Of a stretch of DNA of 64,000 bases, positions 32,441 through 43,195 are shown in pieces. Each line of letters starts with the position of its first letter. The first letter of the stretch is position 1. Below the pieces are notes generated by a model. That model saw only the letters and a list, made by a program, of their open reading frames with translations. It ran no database searches and was not told the origin of the DNA. The stretch is from Budorcas taxicolor (Eukaryota; Chordata; Mammalia; Artiodactyla; Bovidae). The stretch lies in contig NC_068926.1 in NCBI RefSeq assembly GCF_023091745.1, positions 50,182,001-50,246,000 of the forward strand, in the 5' to 3' direction. The translations under genes and the position numbers were made by a program.

Positions 32441-32650
32441 GGTGGTGGTTTAGTCCCTAAGTCGTGTCCAACTCTTGCGACCCCATGGATTGTAGCCCAA
32501 CAGGCTCCTCTATCCATGGGATTTCCCAGGCAAGAATCCTGGAGTGGGTTGCCATTTCCCTCTCCAGAGGATCTTCCCAACCCAGGGATTGAACCCAGGT
32601 CTCCTGCACTGCAGGCAATTTCTTTACCAACTGAGCCACCAAGGAAGCCC
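32441..32650 (-). mobile_element. Bov-tA SINE, antisense
   Basis: Full-length. A perfect 12-bp TSD TTTTTTACATAT lies at 32429-32440 and 32651-32662. Confidence 0.96.
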
Positions 32651-32662
32651 TTTTTTACATAT

Positions 32663-33174
32663 ACCCTGTAAATATTTTAGTACATTTTTCTAAAGGCTAT
32701 CAACCGTTTTTAAAAAACATCATCACAATACCACGACACACCTAAACCTATGCACAATAATTTAAATCATCCTGGACCTTGTCAGCATTCAAGTTTCCTC
32801 AAATGTGTGAGCCTGTTGTCAAATCCCTGCTATAGCGTAGGTAATTTTGTGTTTCATTTCCATAGATTAGAATGTCAGCCTTTTATTCCACTTTGGTTCC
32901 CCAAAACGCAGCAAATCCTGTTATTAGATTCACCTTCGCCAAACTGCCCATGGCTGCAGCATCCCTAAACCGTTCAACAGACGGAACACGGCTTAGTTTG
33001 TTCTAAAAGATGAGCTTTGTTACCATTCTGGTAGAAAATTAAAGCACTGACTGAAAGAAGTAAAATCAGCTTTTGTTATAATAGAAGTGAATGTGAAGCT
33101 TCCAGCTAATGTAACAAAGGTAAAATTCACAATAGCAGGGGAACAAAAGCGGACAACAGAATTGTCTCAACCTA
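32663..33174. other. Unique sequence
   Basis: No repeat or gene is recognised. Confidence 0.35.
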
Positions 33175-33185
33175 TGGAATGTCTG

Positions 33186-33306
33186 CGGAGAGGGCGATGG
33201 CACCCCGCTCCAGTCCTCTTGCCTGGAAAATCCCATGGATGGAGGAGCCTGGTGGGCTGCAGTCCATGGGGTCGCGAAGAGTCGAAAACGATTGAGCGAC
33301 TTCACT
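33186..33306 (+). mobile_element. BovA monomer, first part of a compound SINE
   Basis: It has 'GAGAGGGCGATGGCACCCCG' and ends 'GATTGAGCGACTTCACT'. It shares one pair of flanking repeats with the adjacent Bov-tA. Confidence 0.88.
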
Positions 33307-33519
33307 GGGGGCGTTCCCAAATGACTCAATGGTAAAGAATCTGTCTGCCAATGCAGGAGACTCGGGTTCTATCCCAGGATCAAGAAGATTCCCTGGAGGA
33401 AATGGCAACCCACTCCAGTATTCTTGCCTGAAAAATCCCATGGATAGAAGAGCCTGACAAGCTACAGTCTATGTGGTCACAAAGAGTTGGACACGATTGA
33501 GGGACTGAGAATGCATGTG
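33307..33519 (+). mobile_element. Bov-tA, second part of the compound SINE
   Basis: The tRNA head is at 33310 (GCGTTCCCAAATGACTCAAT) and the body runs to 'GACACGATTGAGGGACTGAG'. TGGAATGTCTG / TGGAATTTCTG at 33175-33185 and 33520-33530 brackets both parts. Confidence 0.88.
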
Positions 33520-33704
33520 TGGAATTTCTGGGGAAACATCCCACAAACCCAGATGTCATGAGACAATGCTATTGATGTGCCAACATGAACGCATGAGTCA
33601 TATAGCATATAACACCTCTGATTCTGGCACAAGAGTTAAGAACAGGGAGTCTGCACTGGGGGATTCTTAGAGAATCCTGTCTGGACAGTGCCTTCCTCAC
33701 TTCC

Positions 33705-33826
33705 ATTGCTCTTTTTTTTTTTTTTTTTTTTTGACTGTGCCATGCAGCATGTTCCCCGACCAAGGATCAAACCTGTGCCCCCTGCATTGGAACCTGAGTC
33801 TTAACCACTGGACGCCAGGGAAGTCC
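33705..33826 (-). mobile_element. CHR SINE, antisense
   Basis: A 22-base T run (A-tail) and the complement of the CHR head. A 14-bp TSD with two mismatches (CCTTCCTCACTTCC / CCTTCCTTGCTTCC) lies at 33691-33704 and 33827-33840. Confidence 0.93.
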
Positions 33827-33840
33827 CCTTCCTTGCTTCC

Positions 33841-34272
33841 TGGATGCAGTGGAGCACAAATCATTTAAATGAACCAGCTCACTGGCTGCGATTCTGGGTA
33901 AGAGGTGCTGGAAAAGAACAGTAAACCAAAGCATCCTCAAAGACTGTCCTCTTTCCTCAACCGACTTAGAATCAGCGCTCTCAAAACCTGCCTTATAAGC
34001 GGTCTTTTTGACAGGTGGTCAGGCCATCAACACTCATACCCTCAAGCACCCAGTCCATTTCTGTTTCTAGAACAAGCTAACCTATCCTTGCCCCAGCTGT
34101 CGCCCCTGTCTGTCCTCTTCCTTAAGCTCCTGCCTGGGTCTGGTTCCTTTCGAATCTTCCCTCCAGGAGAACAGCATCCCTGTTTCATCCCCTGCAGGAG
34201 GCTTCCTAGACCTCTCTGACTACAGCTGCTCCATCACCCCATTCATATGTCTCTCTCTCTCTATCAAATTTT
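33841..34272. other. Unique sequence
   Basis: A short (TC)n lies near 34250. No gene is recognised. Confidence 0.35.
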
Positions 34273-34784
34273 TTCTGAATCCAAGCTCAGTTTGCTTGCA
34301 GCACAACAAGGGAGATGACGTGTTGAGGCAAGAAATAGCGACTTTATATGGAAAGCCAAGCATCTGAGAAGATGCTGGGCTAGCACCCTAGAGTACTATC
34401 TTATGGGATCTGGATGCCAGTTTCTTTTATAGAACACAGAGGGGGAGGAGGTGAGGAAGTAAAGTAAAAAAAAAAAAAAAGGCTATAAATCTCACAAAAT
34501 ATCACCTGGGTTGGCCAGCACTGGGGAGGGGATGTGTTAATTGTTTTTTCCTGCAGCTGTTCCCAGGTGGGCAGGGTCAGAATGTCTCCCTGTGAACTGA
34601 ACAAAGGCTCTTTAGTTTAACATTCTTGCAGAGGGGGCAGGTTCCCCGAGGCAGGCCATTATGTATGCTCTCAGCTATAGACAGCATGCTTTCAGTGATT
34701 ATAGTAACAGAAGCAATGGAAAGCAAACGTAAAATCAGAGAAACAGATCCAACATGGAGTCAGACCCTGTTCTTCCCTGTTACA
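34273..34784 (-). mobile_element. ERV solo LTR, family C, antisense
   Basis: On the minus strand it opens TGTAACAGGGAAGAACAGGG and carries 'CTGACTCCATGTTGGATCTG'. It ends in 'AGCTTGGATTCA' near 34273. No coding ERV interior is present. Confidence 0.65.
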
Positions 34785-35339
34785 ACCTGAGAGACTGAGG
34801 CCTGAGGAAAGCACAGGGTCCTGCTTCTCAGGAGGAGCCCGAGAGGAGGAAATGGGAGGCGTTCACAGCAGATCAGCCTGTGTAGCTTGTCCCAGGCCTG
34901 GAAGGCACAAGGCCACCACGGACCTGACTCCACTGCGAGAGGCTGGTTATAACCAGCTGCAGCCTTGCCCCTGCCAAGCTCCCAGCCAGCGCAGATATGG
35001 GTGCACCGATTAATGCATTCATTAACACACGCATTAGTACACCTGTCAACACACCCAGGAATACATTCATTAACACACTCAGTAATAAACCTGACCCTGA
35101 GCCCTAGCCCTAGTTACACTGGGTGGGGACCAAGGCTACCGCGCCTCACTTCAGTGAACATCAAGGCTTCCTTCTAAACACAGCACTTGTTAGCATCCTG
35201 TTTGTGCCCTGATGGCAATAACCTCTTAGAATTTTCTGTCACCTGCTCCTGTAACTGAACAAAACTCTAGGGCCTTCCCAGAATAAAATCCTACCCATGT
35301 CCTCCATCTGCATTTTGTCTGTAAAAAAACTTTACTCAG
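34785..35339. other. Unique sequence
   Basis: No gene is recognised. It contains the short 12-bp-period repeat listed separately. Confidence 0.35.
35005..35092 (+). repeat. Degenerate ~12-bp tandem repeat
   Basis: Variants of ATTCATTAACAC recur in phase (GCATTCATTAACACAC, GCATTAGTACAC, CTGTCAACACAC, ATTCATTAACAC, TCAGTAATAAAC). It reads as a short decayed minisatellite. Confidence 0.6.
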
Positions 35340-35810
35340 AGAAGAGAGAATATGCAGAAAGAAAGGAAAACAGTCAAGCAAGACAAAATAATAGGACTTT
35401 AGCCATTAAATAAAGTCAAGGACCTTCAGTTCTTAATCAAGGACTATGGATAATATTCCGAGCCACGTCCTTTGAGCTCTTCTGCAGATACTCAAACCCC
35501 CACCAGGTGGAAGAAGTTAACTGTCTGCAGCCCACAAGCAGAGACCACAGACCTGTTGAAACCAGGGGCTGAAGATGCTGACTCCCAACCAATCAGAAGA
35601 ATGTCCATGAGGTGACCACACCCTGCTCCTTGAGTGCTGTAAGACTCCCCACTTCCCCTCCAGGGAGGACATGCAGTCTTGAGGGCATTCGCCTTCTGTA
35701 GCCCTCTTTGCCTGGCCAAACAACAAAGCTGTTCTTTTCGACTTCACCCCTAACTCTGTCTCCAAGGTCTAATCCAGTACTGAGGTACAGGGGTTGAATT
35801 TCAGCAACAC
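35340..35810 (+). mobile_element. ERV solo LTR, family A copy 3
   Basis: It has 'TTTGAGCTCTTCTGCAGATA', 'CCAACCAATCAGAAGAATGT', 'GAGGGCATTCGCC', then 'TCTGTCTCC' and an end 'TTTCAGCAACA' as in copy 1. The left boundary is uncertain. Confidence 0.68.
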
Positions 35811-36020
35811 TTGTTCCTTGCAGAGGGGTCTTTGCTCTCATCCCTGAGGCTGTTTGGGTCTCAGGAGCTGCAATTAATGAGACATTCCTCTAGCCTCCTC
35901 CTGAAGACACAAACCCATCACGAGAACGCTTCAGCACAATTCACTGTAAACTAGGACCAAGGGGAGATGCTGGGAATCATGTTACTTAAAACATCCAGAG
36001 AGAGAAAACAGAAGGAGAAG

Positions 36021-36060
36021 TCTGTGTGTGCACATGTGTGTGTGTGTGTGTGTGTGTTGT
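36021..36060 (+). repeat. (TG)n microsatellite
   Basis: A TG run with a CACA interruption. Confidence 0.95.
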
Positions 36061-36087
36061 TTGAGGGGGTGGGAGAAAAGGATCATC

Positions 36088-36137
36088 AGTTAAGTTCAAT
36101 TCAGTTCATTTCAATCGCTCAGTCATGTCCGACTCTA
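36088..36137 (-). mobile_element. Extremely short BovB 3' tail insertion
   Basis: Only the BovB tail and about 20 bp beyond it (TCAATCGCTCAGTCATGTCC) are present. ATCATC flanks it at 36082-36087 and 36138-36143. Confidence 0.78.
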
Positions 36138-36221
36138 ATCATCTAATAAAACTTTAGACGGAATCATCTAAAAATTATTAAATATTATCTGTATAGAAAG
36201 AACTTTCCACTAGCATCTATC

Positions 36222-36510
36222 TATATCTTGTTTTAAATTTTATTTTATTGAAGTGTAGTTGATTTGAAATGTTGTGTTAATTTCTGCCATGCAACAAAGT
36301 GATTCAGTTTTATTATATATACATATATTCACATACACACATATATATATTCCTTTTTCATATTACTCACCATATGGTTTATCACAGGATATGGAATATA
36401 TTAATAGTGCCCTGTGCAATACAGTAGGGCTTTGTTGTTTGTATTTATGTACATATTTAACACAGTCCCTTGAGAAGTCTTTAATTTTTTAGGGTACAAA
36501 TTTAGGTGTT
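36222..36510 (-). mobile_element. L1 3' UTR fragment, antisense
   Basis: 'TTTATTGAAGTGTAGTTGAT', 'GCAACAAAGTGATTCAG', 'CACAGGATATGGAATATA', 'CAATACAGTAGGGCTTTGTT' in the order of an artiodactyl L1 3' UTR read backwards. Confidence 0.82.
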
Positions 36511-36534
36511 GTATCTCGCTGGATTGGAGTGTCA

Positions 36535-36690
36535 GGTACTGCTCCAGAAGCTAGCATCATTCCCGTTATACAGACAAGAAAACTGAGCACAAAGAGGCTG
36601 AGATCCTGCCGGGGTCCATATGGAGGGGAACAGCCGAGCTGGGATCAGACTGGAGCAGACTGGCTCTGGAGTCTGAGCTCCTGTCCACAC
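36535..36690 (+). mobile_element. MIR SINE
   Basis: 'TATACAGACAAGAAAACTGA', 'GCACAAAGAGGCTGAGATCC', 'GAGCTGGGATCAGACTGG'. Confidence 0.7.
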
Positions 36691-37360
36691 TCCGGCTAGG
36701 GGGTCTGCTGGGTTACCCAGCACTCAGGTGACCTAGGAAAGCTGCCCTGTTTCCTCTGAACCTTGATTTGCTCCTATAGGAAGTAGGATGACACTATGTA
36801 ACTTCTGAGCATCACTGAGACAGAAATTGGGGCAAGATTCTAAGTTGTAACTTGCTGAGGACTGCACATTGACATCAGGCTGAGGGACTCTGGCCCCCTT
36901 CCCTCTGTCCTCTCTTCTCTCTGCACCCAGCTCACACTGTCCCCATGGTGAACTGCCTTCCTCACTCATCCCATTTTGTGCATGCTACCCCTTCATCCAC
37001 TGTTCCTTCCACCTGCTACGTCTCCCTCTGGGGGCCCATGGATGCCCCATTCTCAAAGGGACTCAGCATTTGTCAAAACAAATAACCACTGTACTCCTAT
37101 CCATATAAGAAAATAGGTCAGGGGAACAGGGAGGGAGATGCATGTTGTCAGGGTCACATTTTCCCTCTCGTAGATTTCTGAGGCTTGAATTGACAAGGAT
37201 GTGAAAACCCAAGTCTTACAAAGCAGCACAGGCCATAGGGCTAAAGGAAATAATATTTCTCCTGGTTCCCATGGAAAAGATGACCCTTTACAGAGAGCTC
37301 TCAAAGTACCAGAGACATCTGTGCAGCTCTCATCCAACTTTCTGTGTAGAAAAACAAGTC
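36691..37360. other. Unique sequence
   Basis: No gene signature; short frames only. Confidence 0.35.
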
Positions 37361-37484
37361 AAGGGACTTTCCTGGTGGTTCAGTGATTAAGACTCCACAG
37401 TACCAATGCAGGGGCCACAGGTTTGATCCCTGGTCGAGGAACTAAGATCCTACATCCCACACAGTTTGGCCAGAAACAAAAAGA
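37361..37484 (+). mobile_element. CHR SINE
   Basis: 'GGGACTTTCCTGGTGGTTCA' and 'GATCCCTGGTCGAGGAACTA'. An AAAAACAA pair flanks it. Confidence 0.9.
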
Positions 37485-37490
37485 AAAACA

Positions 37491-37786
37491 ACAGGTCGGC
37501 TGACTCTAGCAGAAAACTTAAAGTGCAATTAAAATCGTGGCATTTTCCTCTTGTCTGCTACTGGCAGGGGTGAAAATTTCAGCTGTCACAGGTTAATTCA
37601 TTTTGTACCAGCTCTGCAATAAAGACTGCTACGAGAAACCTCCAGCCTGAAAGACTTGGTCTGGATGTCCCTTGTGAGGACCCAAATTAAAGAAAAGGAT
37701 GCTTTAGGGATTCAGAAAGGAAAGAACATTTCAAAGTCACAGGTGTTGTTTGATTTCACAGGCTGTGGGTTTTTATAGTTCCCACT
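37491..37786. other. Unassigned sequence
   Basis: 'GCTCTGCAATAAAGACTGCT' near 37610 looks like an LTR poly(A) region, but the rest is not recognised. Confidence 0.3.
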
Positions 37787-37796
37787 AGCCACACCC

Positions 37797-38075
37797 CAGA
37801 GAAGGTGATGGCACCCCACTCCAATACTCTTGCCTGGAAAATCCCGTGGACGGAGGAGCCTGGTGGGCTGCAGTCCATGGGGTCACTGAGGGTCGGACAC
37901 GACTGAGCGACTTCACTTTCACTTTTCACTTGCATGCATTGGAGAAGGAAATGGCAACCCACTCCAGTGTTCTTGCCTGGAGAATCCCAGGGACGAGGGA
38001 GCCTGGTAGGCTGCCGACTATGGGGTCGCACAGAGTCGAACATGACTGAAGCAACTTAGCAGCAGCAGCAGCAGC
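37797..38075 (+). mobile_element. BOV-A2 SINE
   Basis: Two monomers with a 'TTTCACTTTTCACTTGCATG' linker and (CAG)6 end. A perfect 10-bp TSD AGCCACACCC lies at 37787-37796 and 38076-38085. Confidence 0.97.
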
Positions 38076-38085
38076 AGCCACACCC

Positions 38086-38943
38086 AGCAACAACAAACAG
38101 CCAGGATTTCAAGAAACTCACATAAACAAACATAATCGGTGCACAGTTCTAATTAATTTTACCCTAACAGATGAGGGAAAAAAGGATTGAGTTTTAAATG
38201 ACTTCTGCTGGTTAGAGTGAAAGATAATAAACAGTGCAATTGATAATCTCTGCTTCTGGTTAAATTTATTTTTGCAAATCTATTTTGCAGATTAAACTGT
38301 TAAGGTCTAGTGACAAAACCAGCTTCAAATATAATCTCTGTATGCGTCCCTTTTGAGTTAAATTGGTTTTTGAAAGTAATGGTAAATGCAGATCGATCCC
38401 TGAATTTGGAATGAAAATGAACAGATTCATTCCTTCAGAAACCTTGTCCCCAATATGTCACCAGCTAATGATTTTCCCTTCATTTGCCAACTAAAAATTG
38501 TGATTTTTCAGAGCCTCTCTTATCTTCATTCACTCATAATTCCCAAGGCATGTCAATCTAGCTTGTACTGTGTTTGACTTAAATATTGGTTAAATTCAAA
38601 TTACAGTTACCCACAACAACAGTAAAACTGGGATATAATTAATAGGGAGCAAACTCAATATTATTTCATTCAGAAACAGCTGGGAAGAATCTTTGCCATG
38701 TAAACCCTTAGAAACATGCACACCACAGTCTGTAAGATCCTTTATTATGTTTGCTTGTGGTCCTACGTCAAGAGTGTCCTAACAATTTCCTGAATAAAAC
38801 CGTAACTTTTTTTTTTCTGATTACAAAAGCAGCATATATTCAAGGTCAAAAATTCAGGGAAACCAAGGAAAATCATTTGCAATCATATCAATCCTACCAC
38901 TCAGGGTGGTTAATGTATTTAGTGTATGTCGTTTCAGCAAACT
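38086..38943. other. Mostly unique, AT-rich sequence
   Basis: Bases 38815-38920 ('TTACAAAAGCAGCATATATT', 'AATCCTACCACTCAGGG') may be an ancient repeat that I cannot name. No gene is seen. Confidence 0.3.
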
Positions 38944-38953
38944 GACACATTGA

Positions 38954-39080
38954 GAGAATTCCCTGGTGAACCAGTGGTTAGAACTCTCCACTTTCACTGC
39001 TGAGGGCACAGATTTGACCCCTCGTTGGGGAACTAAGATTTTGCAAGGGTTGCAGTGCTGCAATCTCTCCCCCAAAACCA
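38954..39080 (+). mobile_element. CHR SINE at L1 edge
   Basis: 'GAATTCCCTGGTGAACCAGT' head variant. A TSD GACACATTGA / GACACACTGA lies at 38944-38953 and 39081-39090. Confidence 0.9.
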
Positions 39081-39418
39081 GACACACTGATGAAAGCACT
39101 CTTGACAACAAATACTGGACAGGATGTGGAGAAACTGAATTATTCACATATCCTTTCTGGGAATACAAAGTGGTACGGCCACTCTGGAAAACACTTTGGC
39201 AGTTCACTGTAAAACCAAAAGTGAACTTAACATACAACCCAGTAATTGAATTCTTGGGCATTTATTCCAAAGATATGCAAACTGATTTCTATGCAGAAAA
39301 TGTACACTAATGTTCATAGCAGATTTATTTATACATAGCCCCAAACTGAAAACTACCTACATATTCTTTAGCAAATGAGCAAGTTTAATATACAGCAATC
39401 CAGCCTTACTAAGGAATA

Positions 39419-39773
39419 TGTATATGGGCGCTTAGTCACTCAATTTTGTCTGACTCTTTGCAACCCCATAGACTGCAGCCCACCAGAGGAAGCTGGAATC
39501 CCTCAGCTTCCTCTGTCCACAGGGATTGTCCAGGCAAGAATACTAGAGTGGGGTGCCATGCCCTCCTCCAGAAGACCTTCCCAACCCAGGGATCGAACCC
39601 AAGTCTCCTGCATTGCAGGCAGATTCTTTACAGCCTGAGCCACCAGGGAAGCCCAAGAATACTGGAGTAGGTAGCCTATTCCTTCTCCAGAGGATCTTCC
39701 TGACCCAGGAATCAAACCGGGGTCTCCTGCATTGCAGGTGAATTCTTTACCAGCTGAGCCACCAGGGAAGCCC
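39419..39773 (-). mobile_element. Dimeric Bov-tA SINE, antisense
   Basis: It contains two tRNA-derived units, each recognisable from 'GAGCCACCAGGGAAGCCC' (near 39640 and 39758), in one insertion. A perfect 11-bp TSD ACTAAGGAATA lies at 39408-39418 and 39774-39784, inside L1. Confidence 0.95.
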
Positions 39774-40075
39774 ACTAAGGAATACTACTCGGCAATCAAA
39801 AAAATACACCGTGGATGCACATGGCATGCTGGGTTATCCTGAGTGGAATAGCTGGTCTTAAAAGGAGATTTGCTGAAAATTTTATTTGTATAAAAGTTGT
39901 GAAATAACAAAATTATAGCAATGAGAACAGATTAGTGATTGCCAGGAGTTTGGTAGGGTATGAAGGGGCAGCATTAAGGAGCTTTGTAGCAGAGAGTCAT
40001 ATATCTGTCTTAAGGGGATGACTACATGAAAGCACATGTGTGAGAAGACTTCAGACACACACAGGAATGCATGTA

Positions 40076-40345
40076 TAGTCATCCCACAAAATCCACAAGG
40101 AAGTGGCTCCAGGATTCCCGGTGAATACCAAGATCCACAGATGCTCAAGTCCTCATGCAAAATAGCTGGTAGAGTTGGTCTCCTATATGGGCAAGTTCCA
40201 AGTTCTCAGATTCAACCAACCATGGATTTGAAACCATGATTTGAAATCCGAGGTTGTCCGAATTTGCCAGTGTTAACCAGCAGATACATAGTGTCATATA
40301 TATATCTGGTAAAACCTGAATAAACTCCATTGATTGGGCCAATGT
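40076..40345 (+). mobile_element. Tigger-like DNA transposon fragment
   Basis: 'AAGATCCACAGATGCTCAAG' and 'CAGATTCAACCAACCATGGA' are signatures of Tigger-type termini. The 3' limit is unclear. Confidence 0.6.
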
Positions 40346-40405
40346 CATCAATTTCCTGATTTTGACATCATAGGTTTGTAATATTTGATACTACAATTAT
40401 ATGTT

Positions 40406-40624
40406 ATTGCTGTTGTTTAGTAGCTAAGTTGTGTCCAACTCTTTTCAACCCTATGGACTGTAGCCCACTAGGCTCCTCTGTCCATGGGATTTTCCAGGCA
40501 AGAATACTGGAGTGGGTTGCCATTTCCTTCTCCAGGGGATCTTCTCGACCCAGGGATTGAAACTGTCTCTTGTACCAGCTGCATCAGCAGGCAGATCCTT
40601 TGCCACTAAGCCACCTGGGAAGCC
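40406..40624 (-). mobile_element. Bov-tA SINE, antisense
   Basis: A full body and the complement of the tRNA head 'CCACTAAGCCACCTGGGAAG'. Confidence 0.92.
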
Positions 40625-40740
40625 CTTTACATACAAGATGTCAGTTTGGGAACAGGTTGGGTGAAGATTGGACAGGATCTCCCTGTATGTTTCTTTGTAA
40701 GTTTCTGTGAATCTGCAATTATTTTAAAACTATTTTTAGA

Positions 40741-41038
40741 AGAATAAGGCAGTAACCTTGTTCTACTAAGGAATGATAAATAGTTTTTCATTCTTTTTTC
40801 TAAAACCATTATCCTATTCCAGGGCAATTTTAAGATTAAAGTATGAATTCATATGATGTATGAAGGATATTCTCTATTCCACTCAAAAATACATTAAAGT
40901 TGCTATAGATTTTCTTAAAATAGCATACAGTGCATGCTGCTCTGTAACTTGATTTAATTTTCATTGCATATAATTGCCATTTTCCCATGTCATTAAGTAC
41001 AATTTTTTTGCAGCATCATTTTTAAAATGCTTTCCCTA
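40741..41038. other. AT-rich sequence, possibly old LINE
   Basis: 'GCTGCTCTGTAACTTGATTT' and, beyond the SINE at 41170-41400, 'TAGCATGATTTATTAATTCA' resemble an antisense old-LINE 3' region. Not certain. Confidence 0.4.
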
Positions 41039-41168
41039 AGGATTTCCCTGGCAGTCCAGTGGTTAAGATACTGCATTTCCAATGCCAGGATCATGGGTTC
41101 CATCCCTGGTCAGGGAACTAAGATTCCACAAGCCATGCTCATGGCTAAGAAAAAAAAAAAAAAAAAAG
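41039..41168 (+). mobile_element. CHR SINE
   Basis: 'GGATTTCCCTGGCAGTCCAG', 'ATCCCTGGTCAGGGAACTAA' and an 18-base A-tail. Confidence 0.92.
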
Positions 41169-41420
41169 GAATCTCATGGTAACTTGGACTCATTCCAGCC
41201 AACATTATATTTGTGGGAATTGTTTCTACTGCAGTATGTAGCTATAGATTGCTCATTTTTACCGCTCTATAGCATGATTTATTAATTCATTCTCCAGTCT
41301 ACACGTGAAAAACATTTGGGCACTTTCTGCCTTCTAACTTGTACAAGCAGTGTAACTAGAACCTTCTAGAACCTTTATTTTGGTGACACATTCACACCTC
41401 CCTGTTGGGTGTATACTTGT

Positions 41421-41636
41421 TCTGTGTGGTATAGTCACTAAGTTGTGACTGACTCCTTTGTGACCCTATGGACTGTAGCCCCACCGGGTTCCTCTGTCCA
41501 TGGGATTCCCCAGGCAAGAATAATGGAGTGGGTTGCCATTTCCTTCTCCAGGGGATCTTTCCAAACCAGGGATTGAAACTGGCCCTCCTGCATTGGCAGG
41601 TAGATTATTTACCACTGAGCTACCAAGGAAGCCCAG
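41421..41636 (-). mobile_element. Bov-tA SINE, antisense
   Basis: Full body; the tRNA complement ends 'GAGCTACCAAGGAAGCCC'. The flanks share TATACTT. A BovB tail abuts it. Confidence 0.92.
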
Positions 41637-41644
41637 GCATATAC

Positions 41645-42056
41645 TTCAGTTCAGTTCAGTTCAGTTCAGTTGCTCAGTCGTGTCCGACTCTTTGCGACCC
41701 CATGAATCGCAGCACACCAGGCCTCCCTGTCCATCACCAACTCCCGGAGTTCTCTCAGACTCATGTCCATCGAGTCAGTGATGCCATCCAGCCATCTCAT
41801 CCTCGGTCATCCCCTTCTCCTCCTGCCCCCAATCCCTCCCAGCACCAAAGTCCTTTCCAATGAGTCAACTCTTTGCATGAGGTGGCCAAAGTACTGGAGT
41901 TTCAGCTTTAGCATCATTCCTTCCAAAGAAATCCCAGGGTTGATGTCCTTCAGAATGGACTGGTTGGATCTCCTTGCAGTCCAAGGGACTCTCAAGAGTC
42001 TTCTCCAACACCACAGTTCAAAAGCATCAATTCTTCAGCGCTCAGCCTTCTTCACA
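41645..42056 (-). mobile_element. BovB LINE 3' end, antisense
   Basis: Begins with TTCAG repeats, then the BovB 3' end, truncated at 'CAGCCTTCTTCAC'. The flanks CATATACTT / CATATATTT may be a TSD. Confidence 0.93.
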
Positions 42057-42424
42057 AGTCATATATTTGTTCAGATTTAGTAGATTATGCCAAAGAGTTG
42101 TTCAAAAGAGTCATGCTCATTTCAATTTACCTTTTTCTTTTCTTTTTCTTTCATTTGTTGTTTGGGGAAATGTATAGCCTGCAAGATATAATTGACTTGC
42201 CTTGAATAAGTGGTTCTTTCTCACATGGAAGGGGCTGAATTCATGCCTTTAGTCACTGAACTCTGTTGTCAAAAGACACTGCAGCCAATTCCCTACATGT
42301 GAACTCTCGAGTTGTGAGATTTCAAAGGAGCACATGTGCATTCACATGCCCAGTCATGTAAGTTGATTCGCGTGTCTGGAGAATATTGTCATGTGTGTGC
42401 ATCCTACACAAGGCTGTGCTTCTG
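42057..42424. other. Unique sequence
   Basis: No repeat or gene is recognised; a T-rich stretch lies near 42130. Confidence 0.35.
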
Positions 42425-42958
42425 TGCACTTTACTATATAGTACTGTATAGAGGACATTAGTACAGTATCTTTATTTCAAGGCCAGGATGTCCAGAAGCA
42501 AGTGTGAAAGCAGCTAAGTGCCAAGTGATGATGAAAACAAAAGTGAATATAATTGAGAGCACAGTGAGGTGAAAAGATGGTAGATCTGTTGTAATGTGCT
42601 TTTCGAGGTCCTGTACTGTAAGTTTTAAAATGTTTTACTTTGGGGTTTGTTTTTTATGTATTACTTTTGTGAAAAGTGTTAAAAGCCTATTACAATACAG
42701 CTCAGTTCAGTCAATCAGTCGTGTCCGACTCTTTGCGACCCCATGAACCGCAGCACGCCAGGCCTCCTTGTCCACCACCAACTCCCGGAGTTTACCTAAG
42801 CTCATGTCCATTGAGTCAGTGATGCCATCCAACCATCTCAGTACTATGTAGCCAATTGTGTTAGCTAGGTACCTAGGCTAACTTTATGGAATTACGGACA
42901 AACTGGACTTACAAACTAGCTCTTGGAACAGAACTCGTTTGTATGTAGGGGACTTACT
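42425..42958 (+). mobile_element. Small DNA transposon copy 2 (same family as 27.97 kb), hit by BovB
   Basis: The right terminus is 'TTTGTATGTAGGGGACTTAC'. The inner text 'GGTACCTAGGCTAACTTTAT' and 'GTGAAAAGTGTTAAAAGCC' matches copy 1. The left part extends further than in copy 1. Confidence 0.7.
42701..42839 (-). mobile_element. BovB 3' end fragment inside DNA transposon copy 2
   Basis: An antisense BovB tail through 'GATGCCATCCAACCATCTCA'. It is opposite in orientation to the BovB piece in copy 1. No clear TSD. Confidence 0.9.
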
Positions 42959-42962
42959 CTAA

Positions 42963-43195
42963 TCTCTTCTGTGGCACAGTCACCTGGACCCAAATCCTAG
43001 CCTGGATCCGAATCCTAATTCTTCTGCTAGCTGTGTGACCTCAGGCAAATAACCTTACCTCTTGTGCCTTAGATTTGGTAACACTGGATTATGAAGAGTT
43101 CTTGCCTTGCAGGGCGCTTATTAGGATTAAGTTGGTTATAACATATAAAGGACTTGGAAGGGTACTGGCACACAGTGCGTGGGGGTTACTCTTAT
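42963..43195 (+). mobile_element. Near full-length MIR
   Basis: 'GCTAGCTGTGTGACCTCAGG', 'AAATAACCTTACCTCTTGTG', 'TTATTAGGATTAAGTTGGTT', 'GTACTGGCACACAGTGCGTG' in MIR order. Confidence 0.88.

Larger units (their letters stand above)
39081..40740 (+). mobile_element. Old L1 3' end in three pieces
   Basis: 39081-39418 ('GGATGTGGAGAAACTGAAT', 'CAACCCAGTAATTGAATTC') and 39774-40075 ('GATTAGTGATTGCCAGGAGT') are followed by a 3' end at 40640-40740 ('CTGTGAATCTGCAATTATTT'). A dimeric Bov-tA, a Tigger-like piece and another Bov-tA interrupt it. Confidence 0.8.

Noticed and set aside
35095..35115. Telomere-like CCCTAG repeats (GAGCCCTAGCCCTAG)
   Set aside because: Only two imperfect units; not an interstitial telomere.
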